A DNA stretch of 64,000 nucleotides from Dermacoccus abyssi (GCF_034541975.1 NZ_JAVYJM010000001.1), one strand, 5' to 3'. Positions 8,985 to 17,215 are shown, counted from the stretch's first letter. Made by a program: numbers and translations. The notes: generated from the sequence alone by a model not told the origin.

Positions 8985-9758
8985 TCAGTCCTCGGCGTCG
9001 AGTTCGGCGAGAACCTCGTCCGAGACCTGACCGTTGGCGAAGACGTTCTGCACGTCGTCGCTGTCCTCGAGTGCCTCGATGACACGGAACATCTTCTTCG
9101 CGCCGTCCTTGTCGAGGGGAACCTCCATCGACGGCATCCACGAGGCCTCGGCGGAGTCGTAGTCGATACCGGCCGACTGCAACGCCTCACGCACACCCAC
9201 GAAGTCGCCCGCTTCGGAGACGATCTCGAAGGACTCACCAAGGTCGTTGACCTCCTCGGCACCGGCCTCGAGGACGATCTCGAGGACGCCGTCCTCCGTC
9301 GCGTCGTCCTTGTCTCCCTGGTCCTTGGGCACGATGACGACGCCCTTGCGGTTGAACAGGTAGGCGACCGAACCGGAGTCGGCCATCGAGCCGCCGTTCT
9401 TCTGCAGAGCGGTACGAACCTCGGCGACGGCGCGGTTCTTGTTGTCCGTCAGGCACTCGATGAGCACGGCGACGCCGCCAGGGGCATAACCCTCGTACAT
9501 GAGGGCCTGGTACTCGGCTCCACCGGCCTCTGCGCCCGAACCGCGCTTGACGGCCCGGTCGATGTTGTCGTTAGGGACCGACGACTTCTTCGCCTTCTGG
9601 ATGGCGTCGTACAGCGTCGGGTTACCGGCCGGGTCGCCACCACCGGAACGGGCCGCAACCTCGATGTTCTTGATGAGCTTGGCGAACAGCTTGCCGCGCT
9701 TGGCGTCGATCGCAGCCTTCTTGTGCTTCGTCGTCGCCCATTTGGAGTGGCCGCTCAT
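8985..9758 (-). CDS. yebC: YebC/TACO1-family protein
   Basis: Member of the YebC/PmpR family. Members have been described as DNA-binding regulators and, more recently, as ribosome-associated factors that help translation of proline-rich stretches. Which role applies here is not visible. The 257-residue product begins 'MSGHSKWATTKHKKAAIDAKRGKLF', the hallmark start, and has 'NDNIDRAVKRGSG', 'YEGYAPGGVA' and the C-terminal 'FRVIEALEDSDDVQNVFAN'. The ATG at 9758 has a GAGGGAGAC stretch just upstream. It is separated from ruvC by 173 bases that contain the LexA box, so it probably has its own promoter. Confidence 0.95.
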   Translation of the reverse strand: MSGHSKWATTKHKKAAIDAKRGKLFAKLIKNIEVAARSGGGDPAGNPTLYDAIQKAKKSSVPNDNIDRAVKRGSGAEAGGAEYQALMYEGYAPGGVAVLIECLTDNKNRAVAEVRTALQKNGGSMADSGSVAYLFNRKGVVIVPKDQGDKDDATEDGVLEIVLEAGAEEVNDLGESFEIVSEAGDFVGVREALQSAGIDYDSAEASWMPSMEVPLDKDGAKKMFRVIEALEDSDDVQNVFANGQVSDEVLAELDAED

Positions 9759-9952
9759 GTCTCCCTCTCGCTGGTCCGTCGTGCCGTTCCTCTGGGGTTC
9801 TGTCGCGGTGCTCCTTCGCCGAAGGCCCGCGGGGCGGCTCACGACGACACGCGCGTCCACCCGTCAGATCTGTCGGCAGTCTAACGGGGTGCGCTCCTCG
9901 CCTCACATCTGCTCAGGTGAACCACAGTTGCCGCGACACGGCACTGCAGGTT

Positions 9953-9958
9953 CATACT
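9953..9958 (+). promoter_or_regulatory. Putative -10 element of kup (leaderless transcript)
   Basis: CATACT ends 7 bases before the GTG start of kup at 9966. A TTGCCG-like -35 lies near 9928-9933. With this spacing the transcript would begin at or within a base or two of the start codon. No Shine-Dalgarno sequence is visible. Leaderless mRNAs are common in actinobacteria, so this is a reasonable but untested reading. Confidence 0.4.
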
Positions 9959-9965
9959 TTCAGAC

Positions 9966-11903
9966 GTGACATCTTCGAACGGGTCCGCGTCGGTCACTGC
10001 GGAAACTGACGAGCGGGCCGGCGGGCACCGGAAGAAGGGTGCCGGCGCGCTCGTGCTCGGCGCGCTCGGTGTCGTCTTCGGCGACATCGGCACGAGCCCC
10101 CTGTACTCCGTGCAGAGCGTGTTCAACGCCAGCCACAACGCCGTCATCGCCAACGAGGCAGACATCTACGGAACGATCTCCTGGATGTTCTGGTCGCTCA
10201 CCATCATCGTGACGATCAAGTACGTGCTCTTCGTGCTCCGCGCCGACAACGACGGCGAGGGCGGCATCATGGCGCTCGCGGCGCTCGTGCGCCAGGGAGT
10301 GCCCAAGGGCGGCAAGCGCTGGAGCGTCGTCATGCTTCTCGGCGTCATCGGAGCATCGCTGTTCTTCGGCGACAGCGTGATCACCCCCGCCATCTCCGTC
10401 ATGTCGGCCGTCGAAGGCCTCGAAGTCGTGCGGCCCGGACTCAACCGGTACGTCGTACCGATCGGCGCCGTCATCATCACGATCCTGTTCCTCGTGCAGC
10501 GCAAGGGCACCGAGGTCGTCGGCAAGTTCTTCGGCCCCATCATGATCCTGTGGTTCGTCACCATCGCCGCCCTCGGCATCGGCCAGATCGTGCGCGACCC
10601 GCACATCCTCAAGGCGTTCCTGCCGAACTACGCCACGCTGTTCGTCGTCGAGCATCCCTTCATCGCGTTCATCGCCGCGGGCTCGATCGTCCTGTGCGTC
10701 ACCGGCGCCGAGGCCCTCTACGCCGACATGGGTCACTTCGGGCGCGCCCCCATCACCCGAGCCTGGTTCCTCCTCGTGTTCCCCTCGCTCGTCCTCAACT
10801 ACATGGGCCAGGGCTCGCTCATCCTCACCAACCCGGACAAGATCGCGAACCCGTTCTTCCTCCTCGCCCCCGAATGGGCGAAGCTACCGCTCGTCATCCT
10901 CGCGACCATGGCCACCGTCATCGCCTCCCAGGCCGTCATCTCCGGCGCGTTCTCCGTGGCACGACAGGCCGAACGAAGCGGTTACCTGCCCCGCATGACC
11001 GTGCGTCACACCGGCCAGGAGGAAGAGGGCCAGATCTACATCCCCGGGGTCAACTGGGTGCTCTTCATCGGCGTCATGCTTCTGCTCTTCGCCTTCCGCA
11101 GTTCGGAGAAACTCGCCGTCGCCTACGGCCTCGCCGTCACCGGCACATTCCTCATGACGACGACGCTGTTCCTCGTCTACGCCCACAGCACGCTCAAGTG
11201 GCGCACCTGGCGCATCGTCACCCTCGGCGTCGCGCTCTACCTCTTCGAAGGCATCTTCTTCCTCGCCAACGTCGCCAAACTGCTGCACGGCGGTTGGCTA
11301 CCCGTCGTCATCGCACTCGGCATCGGCATGTCCATGCTCACCTGGCAGAAGGGGCGCGCCATCGTCGCCACCCGCCGCCAGAGCATCGAAGGTCCCCTCG
11401 CCACCTTCGTCGAAACAGCCCGCAGCGGCGACCTGCGCGAAGTGCCCGGCACCGCCGTGTTCCTCCACCCCGACAAGGACACGACGCCCCTCGCCCTGCG
11501 CGAGAACGCCAACTTCAACCACGTCATCCACGAGAACGTCTTCATCGTCAGCACCCTCAGCGCCAACGTGCCCCACGTCGCCCCCCAAGACACCGTCATC
11601 CTCGACCAACTCGGCAACGACTACGACCGCATCACCCACCTCACCCTCAAGTACGGCTTCCAGGACGACCAAGACGTCCCCGCCGCACTACGCATCGCCA
11701 AGGAACAAGGCGTCGACATCGACCCCGACACCGCCTACTACTTCGTCTCCGAAATCGGCCTCCTCGACACCGGCCGCCCCGGCATGAACAAACTGCGCAA
11801 ACTGCTCTTCATCGCCATGACCCACAACGCCGCCGTCCCCGCCGACTACTTCCGCCTCCCCAAGGAGCGGACGGTGATGATGGGAGCGCAGATCCTTTTG
11901 TAG
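9966..11903 (+). CDS. kup: KUP-family potassium uptake protein
   Basis: Integral membrane K+ transporter, probably a proton symporter. The 645-residue protein starts with a polar tail of about 25 residues, then the family signature 'LGALGVVFGDIGTSPLYS'. About 12 membrane segments follow to residue 450, including 'GVIGASLFFGDSVITPAISVMSAVEGL'. A C-terminal cytosolic domain of about 190 residues ends 'KERTVMMGAQILL'. Length is normal. The start is a GTG close behind a -10-like element. The gene is the only plus-strand gene in this otherwise minus-strand block, and its 3' end lies inside a large inverted repeat. Its second half uses CAA and GAA more often than neighbouring genes, which could reflect a separate history. 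Confidence 0.95.
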   Translation: MTSSNGSASVTAETDERAGGHRKKGAGALVLGALGVVFGDIGTSPLYSVQSVFNASHNAVIANEADIYGTISWMFWSLTIIVTIKYVLFVLRADNDGEGGIMALAALVRQGVPKGGKRWSVVMLLGVIGASLFFGDSVITPAISVMSAVEGLEVVRPGLNRYVVPIGAVIITILFLVQRKGTEVVGKFFGPIMILWFVTIAALGIGQIVRDPHILKAFLPNYATLFVVEHPFIAFIAAGSIVLCVTGAEALYADMGHFGRAPITRAWFLLVFPSLVLNYMGQGSLILTNPDKIANPFFLLAPEWAKLPLVILATMATVIASQAVISGAFSVARQAERSGYLPRMTVRHTGQEEEGQIYIPGVNWVLFIGVMLLLFAFRSSEKLAVAYGLAVTGTFLMTTTLFLVYAHSTLKWRTWRIVTLGVALYLFEGIFFLANVAKLLHGGWLPVVIALGIGMSMLTWQKGRAIVATRRQSIEGPLATFVETARSGDLREVPGTAVFLHPDKDTTPLALRENANFNHVIHENVFIVSTLSANVPHVAPQDTVILDQLGNDYDRITHLTLKYGFQDDQDVPAALRIAKEQGVDIDPDTAYYFVSEIGLLDTGRPGMNKLRKLLFIAMTHNAAVPADYFRLPKERTVMMGAQILL

Positions 11904-11931
11904 GGCGCTCGCGCCCTACAAAAGGATCTGC
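11888..11931. terminator. Perfect 21-bp inverted repeat spanning the kup stop codon
   Basis: The arms at 11888-11908 and 11911-11931 are exact reverse complements with only two central bases (TC) between them. The arms contain AGATCCTTTTGTAGGGCGC. The kup TAG stop (11901-11903) lies inside the left arm. A short T-run (TCTTTT) follows at 11935-11940, so the structure can act as a terminator. A cruciform-forming palindrome of this length is unusual so close to a coding end. Confidence 0.7.
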
Positions 11932-11945
11932 CTGTCTTTTCCCTT

Positions 11946-12005
11946 GCGCTGTCGCACCGAACGCCGGTCCGAGCTTGCGAGGACCGACGCTCGGTGCGAC
12001 AGCGC
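11946..12005. repeat. Second long imperfect inverted repeat downstream of kup
   Basis: Arms 11946-11970 and 11981-12005 pair over 25 positions with two mismatches, around a 10-base loop GAGCTTGCGA. The arms contain GCTGTCGCACCGA and its complement. It follows 14 bases after the kup palindrome. It may be a second terminator, facing the minus-strand genes that end at 12121, or a repeat element. Confidence 0.6.
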
Positions 12006-12120
12006 TTCGGGGGCGTCCGCTTCCAGCCGGGTTCGGTTCTTGAAGAGCGTTGTGGCTTGGGTGCTTGCCTGGCTTTTCAGGCGGCGATTTCTGGGTTGGG
12101 TTTTCGAGGAACGGGAGTGC

Positions 12121-12699
12121 TCAGCGCCAGGCGGATGTCGTCGTCAGGCCCTCGACGTGGTCGTCGAACTCCACCGGGCGCGGCAAGTGGGTGCGGCCCG
12201 CCAAGTGCAACGCCCGCACCACCGGCTTGGCACGCACCCGACGGACATCCGTCACCGCCTCGTTGTGGAACCGGTGCGCCAACTCCACCCGCTCACACGC
12301 GTCGCCCAATCGACGCCGCACCTGCGTGCCCGCCGCCGACGCCGGAGCCCAGTCCTCGACCACCGCGCCGAGGGCCGCCGTCAGCTCGCCCTCGATGAGC
12401 GCCCGTTCCTCGGGCACACCCACCTCCTGCACCTCTGCGGTGATCTGAGCGCCTTCCGACGCCTCCAGCGACGCACTCGCCGCCGACGCCAGGAGAAACG
12501 CGCTCGCGGCGTCCAGTTCGGCGCCGTTCGCCAGTTCCAGGGCAACCTCCGCGCGCCGCACCAACTGGGCGTCGAGCGCCGCGAGCGACCCCTCGACCCG
12601 TGCGTGCAACCGGTCGAGCCGGGCAGCCGTGTAGCTCAGGTACCACGCGATGGCGAGCGCTCCCGCGAGCAGGAGCGCGACAACGGTCCATTCCTGCAC
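12121..12699 (-). CDS. LemA-like single-pass membrane protein
   Basis: The 192-residue protein begins with a membrane helix ('WTVVALLLAGALAIAWYLS'), then a long helical region rich in Ala, Glu and Arg. 'RLDRLHARVEGSLAALDAQLVRRAEVALELA' resembles the first helix of LemA proteins, and 'VELAHRFHNEAVTDVRRVRA' resembles the LemA helix with a conserved Asn. The C-terminus ends 'LPRPVEFDDH', also LemA-like. The topology would be N-out with a cytosolic helical domain. It starts 2 bases after the pimA stop, so it is probably co-transcribed with the PIM genes. LemA functions are poorly known; a role in the envelope is only suggested by context. Confidence 0.6.
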   Translation of the reverse strand: MQEWTVVALLLAGALAIAWYLSYTAARLDRLHARVEGSLAALDAQLVRRAEVALELANGAELDAASAFLLASAASASLEASEGAQITAEVQEVGVPEERALIEGELTAALGAVVEDWAPASAAGTQVRRRLGDACERVELAHRFHNEAVTDVRRVRAKPVVRALHLAGRTHLPRPVEFDDHVEGLTTTSAWR

Positions 12700-12701
12700 G
12701 G

Positions 12702-13853
12702 CTACGACCTCCTCGCGATGCGCAACGTCCGCTCACTCACCTCGTGCGAGCTCGCCACCGTCTCGTACGCCGTGAGGATGTGGCGTGCGACGGTGCTCCA
12801 GTCGTAGATGCGGGCGCGCTCCGCGCCCCGACGCGCCAGGTCTGCGCGGCGGTGGGGGTCGTCGAGCAACGCCGTCACACGGCGTGCGAGGTCGCCCTCG
12901 TCGCCCGTGCGGAACAGGACGCCGCAGCGTCCACCGTCCAACACGCGCGCGAACGCCTCGAGGTCGCTGGCCACAACCGGCACCCCGGCACTCAATGCCT
13001 CCACGAGGATGATGCCGAAACTCTCACCGCCGGTGTTCGGCGCGACGTAGAGGTCGACCGAGCGGAACAGCGACGCCTTCTCCGCGTCGGAGATCATGCC
13101 GAGGAACTCGATGCGCTCACGCATCTGCTCGGGAACGGCCTTGATCACCTCGTCGCGCTCCCCCGGCCCGGCGACGAGCAGCCGCACACCCGGGTAGCTG
13201 CGGGCGATCTGCGGCAGAGCGCGCACGAGGACGTCGAGACCCTTGCGCGGTTCGTTCATCCGCCCGAGGAACGCGATCGTCGGGCGCTCGTCCGTGCCGC
13301 GCCACGCAGGGTTCTGGGGTGCCTGCGCAAATTGGTCGACGTACACACCGTTCGGGACGACGACCGCGTCACCACCGAGGTGACGCGCCACCGTCTCACG
13401 CGCTGCCTGCGACACCGCGATGCGGCCCGTGATCTTCTCCAGGCCAGGACGAAGCAGCGGGTGCGCGGCGTGCAGCGCGCGAGAACGCACGTTGGAGGTG
13501 TGGAACGTCGCCACGACGGGTCCGTCATACGCCCACAGGGCGAGCATCGACACGCTGGGGCTGACCGGCTCGTGCGCGTGCAGGACGTCGAACTGACCGC
13601 GCTCCAACCAGCGGTTGACGCGGGCAGCCGTCAGTGGGCCGAAGGCGAGGCGCGCCACGGAGCCGTTGTAGCGAATCGGCACGGCACGCCCGGCGCTGAC
13701 GAAGTAGTCGGGCATGTGCGTCTCGTCGTCCGCGGGCGCGAGGACGCTCACGTCGTGGCCGGCGCCGATGAGGTACTCGGCGAGGTCGCGCACGTGCAGC
13801 TGCACGCCGCCGGGCACGTCGAACGAGTACGGGCTGACGAGACCGACGCGCAT
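12702..13853 (-). CDS. pimA: Phosphatidyl-myo-inositol mannosyltransferase PimA
   Basis: GT4-family glycosyltransferase that adds the first mannose from GDP-mannose to phosphatidylinositol at the inner face of the membrane. The 383-residue protein shows 'MRVGLVSPYSFDVPGGVQLHV' with the Gly-Gly loop, 'VLHAHEPVSPS', 'FLGRMNEPRKGLDVL' and the E-x7-E region 'GESFGIILVEALSAGVPVV'. Length matches mycobacterial PimA. It lies 4 bases after patA, in the conserved pgsA-patA-pimA order, which makes the specific PimA assignment firmer than sequence family alone. Confidence 0.94.
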   Translation of the reverse strand: MRVGLVSPYSFDVPGGVQLHVRDLAEYLIGAGHDVSVLAPADDETHMPDYFVSAGRAVPIRYNGSVARLAFGPLTAARVNRWLERGQFDVLHAHEPVSPSVSMLALWAYDGPVVATFHTSNVRSRALHAAHPLLRPGLEKITGRIAVSQAARETVARHLGGDAVVVPNGVYVDQFAQAPQNPAWRGTDERPTIAFLGRMNEPRKGLDVLVRALPQIARSYPGVRLLVAGPGERDEVIKAVPEQMRERIEFLGMISDAEKASLFRSVDLYVAPNTGGESFGIILVEALSAGVPVVASDLEAFARVLDGGRCGVLFRTGDEGDLARRVTALLDDPHRRADLARRGAERARIYDWSTVARHILTAYETVASSHEVSERTLRIARRS

Positions 13854-13857
13854 CGTG

Positions 13858-14814
13858 TCAGTTCCCTCGCGGCGCGCGGTTGCCGAGGTCGTCGACGAAG
13901 ACGCGCTGCATCATGTGCCAGTCCTCGGTGCGCTCGACGATCGCCGTCGACAACGCATCGACGCACTGCTGCGTGGCCGCGAGGACGTCGGCGCGCATGT
14001 CCGGCGACGAACCGGCATCGACAGGGTCGTGGAAGCGGATCTCGATGCCTCGCATCGCGCGACCCTTCGGAGGGTCGTAGGTGATCGTGACGGGGTACAG
14101 GCGAGCACCCGTGCGTCGGGCCAGAATCGCGGGCCCGGCGGCGACCCGCGCGTCGTGTCCGGCGAGCTTCACGGTGACGCCACGCTGTGTGAGGTCACGG
14201 TCCGACAGCAGCGGCGCAAAGGCGCCCGGCACCCGCAGCGCCGCCTCGACCTGACCCATGACGTCGACGCCCTGCGTCAACGGGATGATCGTCATGCCGA
14301 GGCCCTCACGGAACTCGAGGAACGCGCGGAAGAGCTCGTCGGGTTCGAGACGTTCGGCAACGGTCGTGACGTGCGCGAGCTCGGTGGCGGACCATGCGCC
14401 GGCGAGATCCCAGTTACCGAGATGGCCGAGGTAGAGGACGATCGACTCCCCCGCCGCAAGGTCCGCCCGCACCTGGTCGATGGCACCGGTGGCGCGCACG
14501 AGCGAGCGCAGATCGTCATGCGAGAGCGCCTGGAGGCGGAACGCGTCGCACCAGTAACGGAAGTAGGAGCGCAGGCCCTCACGGGTGAGGTCGTCCAGGG
14601 CTGCGTCATCGAGTTCCGGGCGGACCCGGGCGTAGTTCGAGCGCATCCGCTCGACGTCCTTGCCGCCGCGACGGTGAAGGACGTCCGCGATCTTCTCGAA
14701 GAGCGCGTACGCAGCCGGCTCGGGCAGGGCGCGCACGGCACGCCATCCGGCCTTGAAGGCGAGAACGGTGGCGGCGTCCTGCGCTCGCTTACGGGAGAGA
14801 GCGGGCCGAGCCAT
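13858..14814 (-). CDS. patA: Phosphatidylinositol mannoside acyltransferase
   Basis: LpxL/HtrB-family acyltransferase that in mycobacteria acylates the mannose of PIM1/PIM2. The 318-residue protein carries the H-x4-D catalytic motif in 'YLGHLGNWDLAGAW' and a later 'FAPLLSDRDLTQRGV' block. The ATG at 14814 overlaps the pgsA stop as ATGA; the open frame further upstream overlies pgsA and is rejected. It probably sits on the cytosolic face of the membrane. The PIM substrate is inferred from pgsA upstream and pimA downstream. Confidence 0.9.
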   Translation of the reverse strand: MARPALSRKRAQDAATVLAFKAGWRAVRALPEPAAYALFEKIADVLHRRGGKDVERMRSNYARVRPELDDAALDDLTREGLRSYFRYWCDAFRLQALSHDDLRSLVRATGAIDQVRADLAAGESIVLYLGHLGNWDLAGAWSATELAHVTTVAERLEPDELFRAFLEFREGLGMTIIPLTQGVDVMGQVEAALRVPGAFAPLLSDRDLTQRGVTVKLAGHDARVAAGPAILARRTGARLYPVTITYDPPKGRAMRGIEIRFHDPVDAGSSPDMRADVLAATQQCVDALSTAIVERTEDWHMMQRVFVDDLGNRAPRGN

Positions 14815-15437
14815 CACTTCGCGAGAGCCTTGCCGAGCGCCTGGCCACGCACCATGAGCATGCGCTGCAGCACGGTGATGAACGAGGCCACCGCGAGCAG
14901 GGCGAGCACGATCGTCAGGACGATGTACGGCAGGTCGAACAGGCCCGTGAGGCCGGTGGTGACGAGAACCGCGACGAGACGGTCGGCGCGTTCCGCGATG
15001 CCGACGTTCGCCTCCATACCGAGACCCTCGGCGCGAGCCTTGGCGTACGAGACGACGGAACCGAGCACGAGACAGGCGAGCGCGAGGCATGCCATGAGGA
15101 AGTTGTCGCCCTGGCCGGCGAAGTAGAGCACGAGGCCACCGAAGATGGCGGCGTCACCGACGCGGTCGAGCGTGGAGTCGAGGTAGGCGCCCCACACCGA
15201 CGAGCGACCCGACAGGCGGGCCATGTTGCCGTCGAGCATGTCGGAGAAGACGAAGGCCGTGATGAACAGCGTGCCGACGAGGAACTCGCCGCGCGGGTAG
15301 AACCACAGCGCGCCGAACGAGACACCGAGCGTGCCGACGATCGTGACGACGTCAGGGCTGATGCCGAGGCGCAGGAGCAGCTGCGCCAGGGGCCGGAAGA
15401 TCGCGGAGAAGAAGGCGCGCGCGTACTTGTTCAGCAT
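14814..15437 (-). CDS. pgsA: Phosphatidylinositol phosphate synthase (CDP-alcohol phosphatidyltransferase)
   Basis: Joins CDP-diacylglycerol to inositol 1-phosphate to start PI and PIM synthesis. The 207-residue protein has six hydrophobic segments and the complete family motif in 'DMLDGNMARLSG' continuing with 'GAYLDSTLD', giving the four Asp residues that bind metal and CDP. Length is normal. The gene is first in the pgsA-patA-pimA run and overlaps patA by one base. The choice of inositol phosphate rather than glycerol phosphate as acceptor rests on the PIM gene context. Confidence 0.93.
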   Translation of the reverse strand: MLNKYARAFFSAIFRPLAQLLLRLGISPDVVTIVGTLGVSFGALWFYPRGEFLVGTLFITAFVFSDMLDGNMARLSGRSSVWGAYLDSTLDRVGDAAIFGGLVLYFAGQGDNFLMACLALACLVLGSVVSYAKARAEGLGMEANVGIAERADRLVAVLVTTGLTGLFDLPYIVLTIVLALLAVASFITVLQRMLMVRGQALGKALAK

Positions 15438-15547
15438 GGTGACTCAACTGTAGCGGTTCGATACGTCGAGCCGAGGTGCGCGCCGCGCCGGACGAGTCAC
15501 ATCTCACCCCGCGTTCACGAGCCGCGCGCCCCGCGAGGTCGAGGCCG

Positions 15548-16126
15548 TCAGTCGGTTGGCCAGGACGCCGCGATGCGCTGACGGCTGTCCTCGAGAAGCA
15601 CCGGGAGAGCCTTCGTCTGACCGACGATCGGCATGAAGTTCATGTCGCCACCCCAGCGGGGCACGATGTGCTGATGCAGGTGCGCAGCCACGCCGGCGCC
15701 CGCGACATCGCCCTGGTTCATGCCGAGGTTGAAACCGGCCGGGTTCGACGCCGCCTTGAGCGCGCGAATGCCCTGCTTCGTCAGCTTCGTGAACTCCTCG
15801 GTCTCCGCGTCCGTGAGGTCGATGTAGTGCGGCACGTGACGGTAGGGGCACACGAGCAGGTGGCCCGGGTTGTACGGGAAGAGGTTCATCACGACGAAGC
15901 AGTGCTCACCGCGGTGGACGATGAGGCCCTCGGCGTCGTCCTTGCCCGGCGCCGCGCAGAACGGACAGCCGTCGCCGGCGTCCCTCGAGGGGCGGTCGGC
16001 CTCGATGTAGGCCATGCGGTGAGGCGTCCACAGTCGGCCGAAACCGTCGGGCTCCCCCGCGAAGTCGTGCTCGGACTCGGCGTGCTCGGGAGTGAAGTCC
16101 TCGTTCTGCGTGACCATGCGCCCCAT
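15548..16126 (-). CDS. HIT-domain nucleotide phosphorylase/hydrolase
   Basis: Histidine-triad protein, 192 residues, with the active-site triad in 'AAHLHQHIVPRW'. Upstream it has a Cys-x2-Cys ('GCPFCAAP') that is common in the Ap4A-phosphorylase-like branch, and the PxxPGHxL-like 'YNPGHLLVCPYRHV'. It probably acts on dinucleoside polyphosphates or AMP conjugates in the cytosol. Two ATGs are possible, 16126 and 16117; neither has a clear ribosome site. In many actinobacteria a HIT gene lies between thrS and pgsA, and the same order is roughly kept here. Confidence 0.88.
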   Translation of the reverse strand: MGRMVTQNEDFTPEHAESEHDFAGEPDGFGRLWTPHRMAYIEADRPSRDAGDGCPFCAAPGKDDAEGLIVHRGEHCFVVMNLFPYNPGHLLVCPYRHVPHYIDLTDAETEEFTKLTKQGIRALKAASNPAGFNLGMNQGDVAGAGVAAHLHQHIVPRWGGDMNFMPIVGQTKALPVLLEDSRQRIAASWPTD

Positions 16127-16149
16127 CCTAGGGAAACCCGAGCGCCGGG

Positions 16150-16536
16150 TCAGACCGGAGCGATCTCGGCGAGTTTCTCCACGAGCCGCTCGTCGCTCGC
16201 AGGGCCCGCGTGGGCCAGGCCGCCCACGCGCTCTGCCACTTTCTGTGCGACGTCTGCGGCATCACCTTCGCCCACGACGGCGACGGCGCTCGCGAGTCCG
16301 CCGAGGCCGCTTGCGGCGTCCTCGAGGTCGAGCCAATCGTCGTCGGTGAGTTCCGCTGTCACACCCGCCCACACGACGCCCGCGGCCATGACGCCACGTT
16401 CGGCCAGCGATCCGACGCTCTCGCGCGGCAGCGAGCCGTCCTCACCCAGGTAGAGCACGACGGCGTTCGCCGCCGGCTTCGACGGGCAGGCGATGCAGCG
16501 CTCGCGCTGGTCGAGGGCCCAGATGATGTCGCTCAT
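16150..16536 (-). CDS. Hypothetical protein, 128 residues
   Basis: I do not recognise this protein. It begins 'MSDIIWALDQRERCIACPSKP', with a C-x-x-C pair at residues 14 and 17, then alternating Ala/Val/Gly-rich strands and helices. It ends with a run rich in Ala, Val and Glu. No membrane segment or signal peptide is seen. Its ATG overlaps the stop of the upstream acetyltransferase gene as ATGA (16533-16536), so the two are coupled. The HIT gene starts 24 bases downstream. Codon use is like its neighbours, which supports a real gene. Confidence 0.7.
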   Translation of the reverse strand: MSDIIWALDQRERCIACPSKPAANAVVLYLGEDGSLPRESVGSLAERGVMAAGVVWAGVTAELTDDDWLDLEDAASGLGGLASAVAVVGEGDAADVAQKVAERVGGLAHAGPASDERLVEKLAEIAPV

Positions 16537-17012
16537 CGCTGCTCCTTCGTGGCCGCGAACGGTGCGTCGCGGTGCATGTGTCGCTCCTCCGGGGCACCGA
16601 ATCCGAGACGCTCGTACAACGGGCGGGCCTTCGGACGCGTATTGAGCAGCATCCGCTCGACGCCGCGCGCGTCCGCCCAGGCGTCGACGGTGCGGAGCAT
16701 GCGTTCGCCGAGTCCCTTGCCACGCTCGTCGGGCACGACGAAGACGAACGCGACGTACAACCACGGCTTGGCGCCCCGCGCGAGCGTCGGCATCCGGTGG
16801 ACGAGGGCGCACTGCACGATGCCGACGACGGTGCCGTCGGAACGGGTGGCGATCCACGTGGGTACCTCGTCGAAGGCCGAGAGGAAGTCGTCCGCGTACT
16901 CGGTCACGAAACCGGCCCGATTCGGGTGCCCCTCCTCGAGGTCCGAGCGCAACCGAAGCGCTGCACAGGCGAAGGCGTCGTCACGCCTGGCCCGGGCGAT
17001 GGTGATCGTCAT
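16533..17012 (-). CDS. GNAT-family N-acetyltransferase
   Basis: The 159-residue protein has a typical GNAT fold pattern: 'MTITIARARRDDAFACAALR' for the first strand and helix, 'GIVQCALVHRM', 'VAFVFVVPDERGKGLGERML' with the acetyl-CoA-binding R/Q-x-x-G-x-G/A-like loop, and 'LLNTRPKARPLYERLGFG' near the end. The substrate is unknown. It overlaps the downstream unknown gene by 4 bases. Start ATG 17012 is the only one placed before the first strand. The riboswitch and metY lie divergently upstream. Confidence 0.85.
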   Translation of the reverse strand: MTITIARARRDDAFACAALRLRSDLEEGHPNRAGFVTEYADDFLSAFDEVPTWIATRSDGTVVGIVQCALVHRMPTLARGAKPWLYVAFVFVVPDERGKGLGERMLRTVDAWADARGVERMLLNTRPKARPLYERLGFGAPEERHMHRDAPFAATKEQR

Positions 17013-17112
17013 GGCGCCAGTCAACCACGGCTTGACCCTTCGGCAAACGCCCCGCGCCGCACGGCAAACCACGATGTGAGACACGAGTCCCGCCCCTCGA
17101 TACCGCCCGGGA

Positions 17113-17118
17113 TATCCT
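17113..17118 (+). promoter_or_regulatory. Putative -10 element of the SAM-IV riboswitch transcript
   Basis: TATCCT ends about 6 bases before the first riboswitch stem, which places the transcript start at the edge of the aptamer. No strong -35 hexamer is visible near 17090-17096. Confidence 0.35.
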
Positions 17119-17120
17119 CG

Positions 17121-17215
17121 GACCAGGTCACGAGCGCCAGCGTCAAACCCCGGTTTGCTGGCCGGCAACCCTCCCACCGCGGCGGGGTGCTCCGGGTGAC
17201 GACCTGGCCCGGCGT
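17121..17215 (+). promoter_or_regulatory. SAM-IV riboswitch upstream of metY
   Basis: The leader holds the SAM-IV aptamer pattern known from actinobacteria. The outer stem pairs ACCAGGTCA (from 17122) with TGACGACCTGG (to 17208). Between them are GAGCGCCAGCG, a pyrimidine-purine hairpin ACCCCGGTTT-type loop, GCTGGCCGGCAACCCTCC and the GGGGTGCTCCGGGTGA block. The core motif GCCGGCAACC is shared with SAM-I. S-adenosylmethionine binding should lower expression of the downstream gene. About 90 bases separate the aptamer from the ATG, which leaves room for an expression platform hiding the ribosome site. Confidence 0.85.

Noticed and set aside
10550..12043. A second long frame inside and beyond kup, same strand
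   Set aside because: Composed almost entirely of Arg, His, Pro and Gly. It crosses the kup stop and both palindromes; the kup frame has all motifs.
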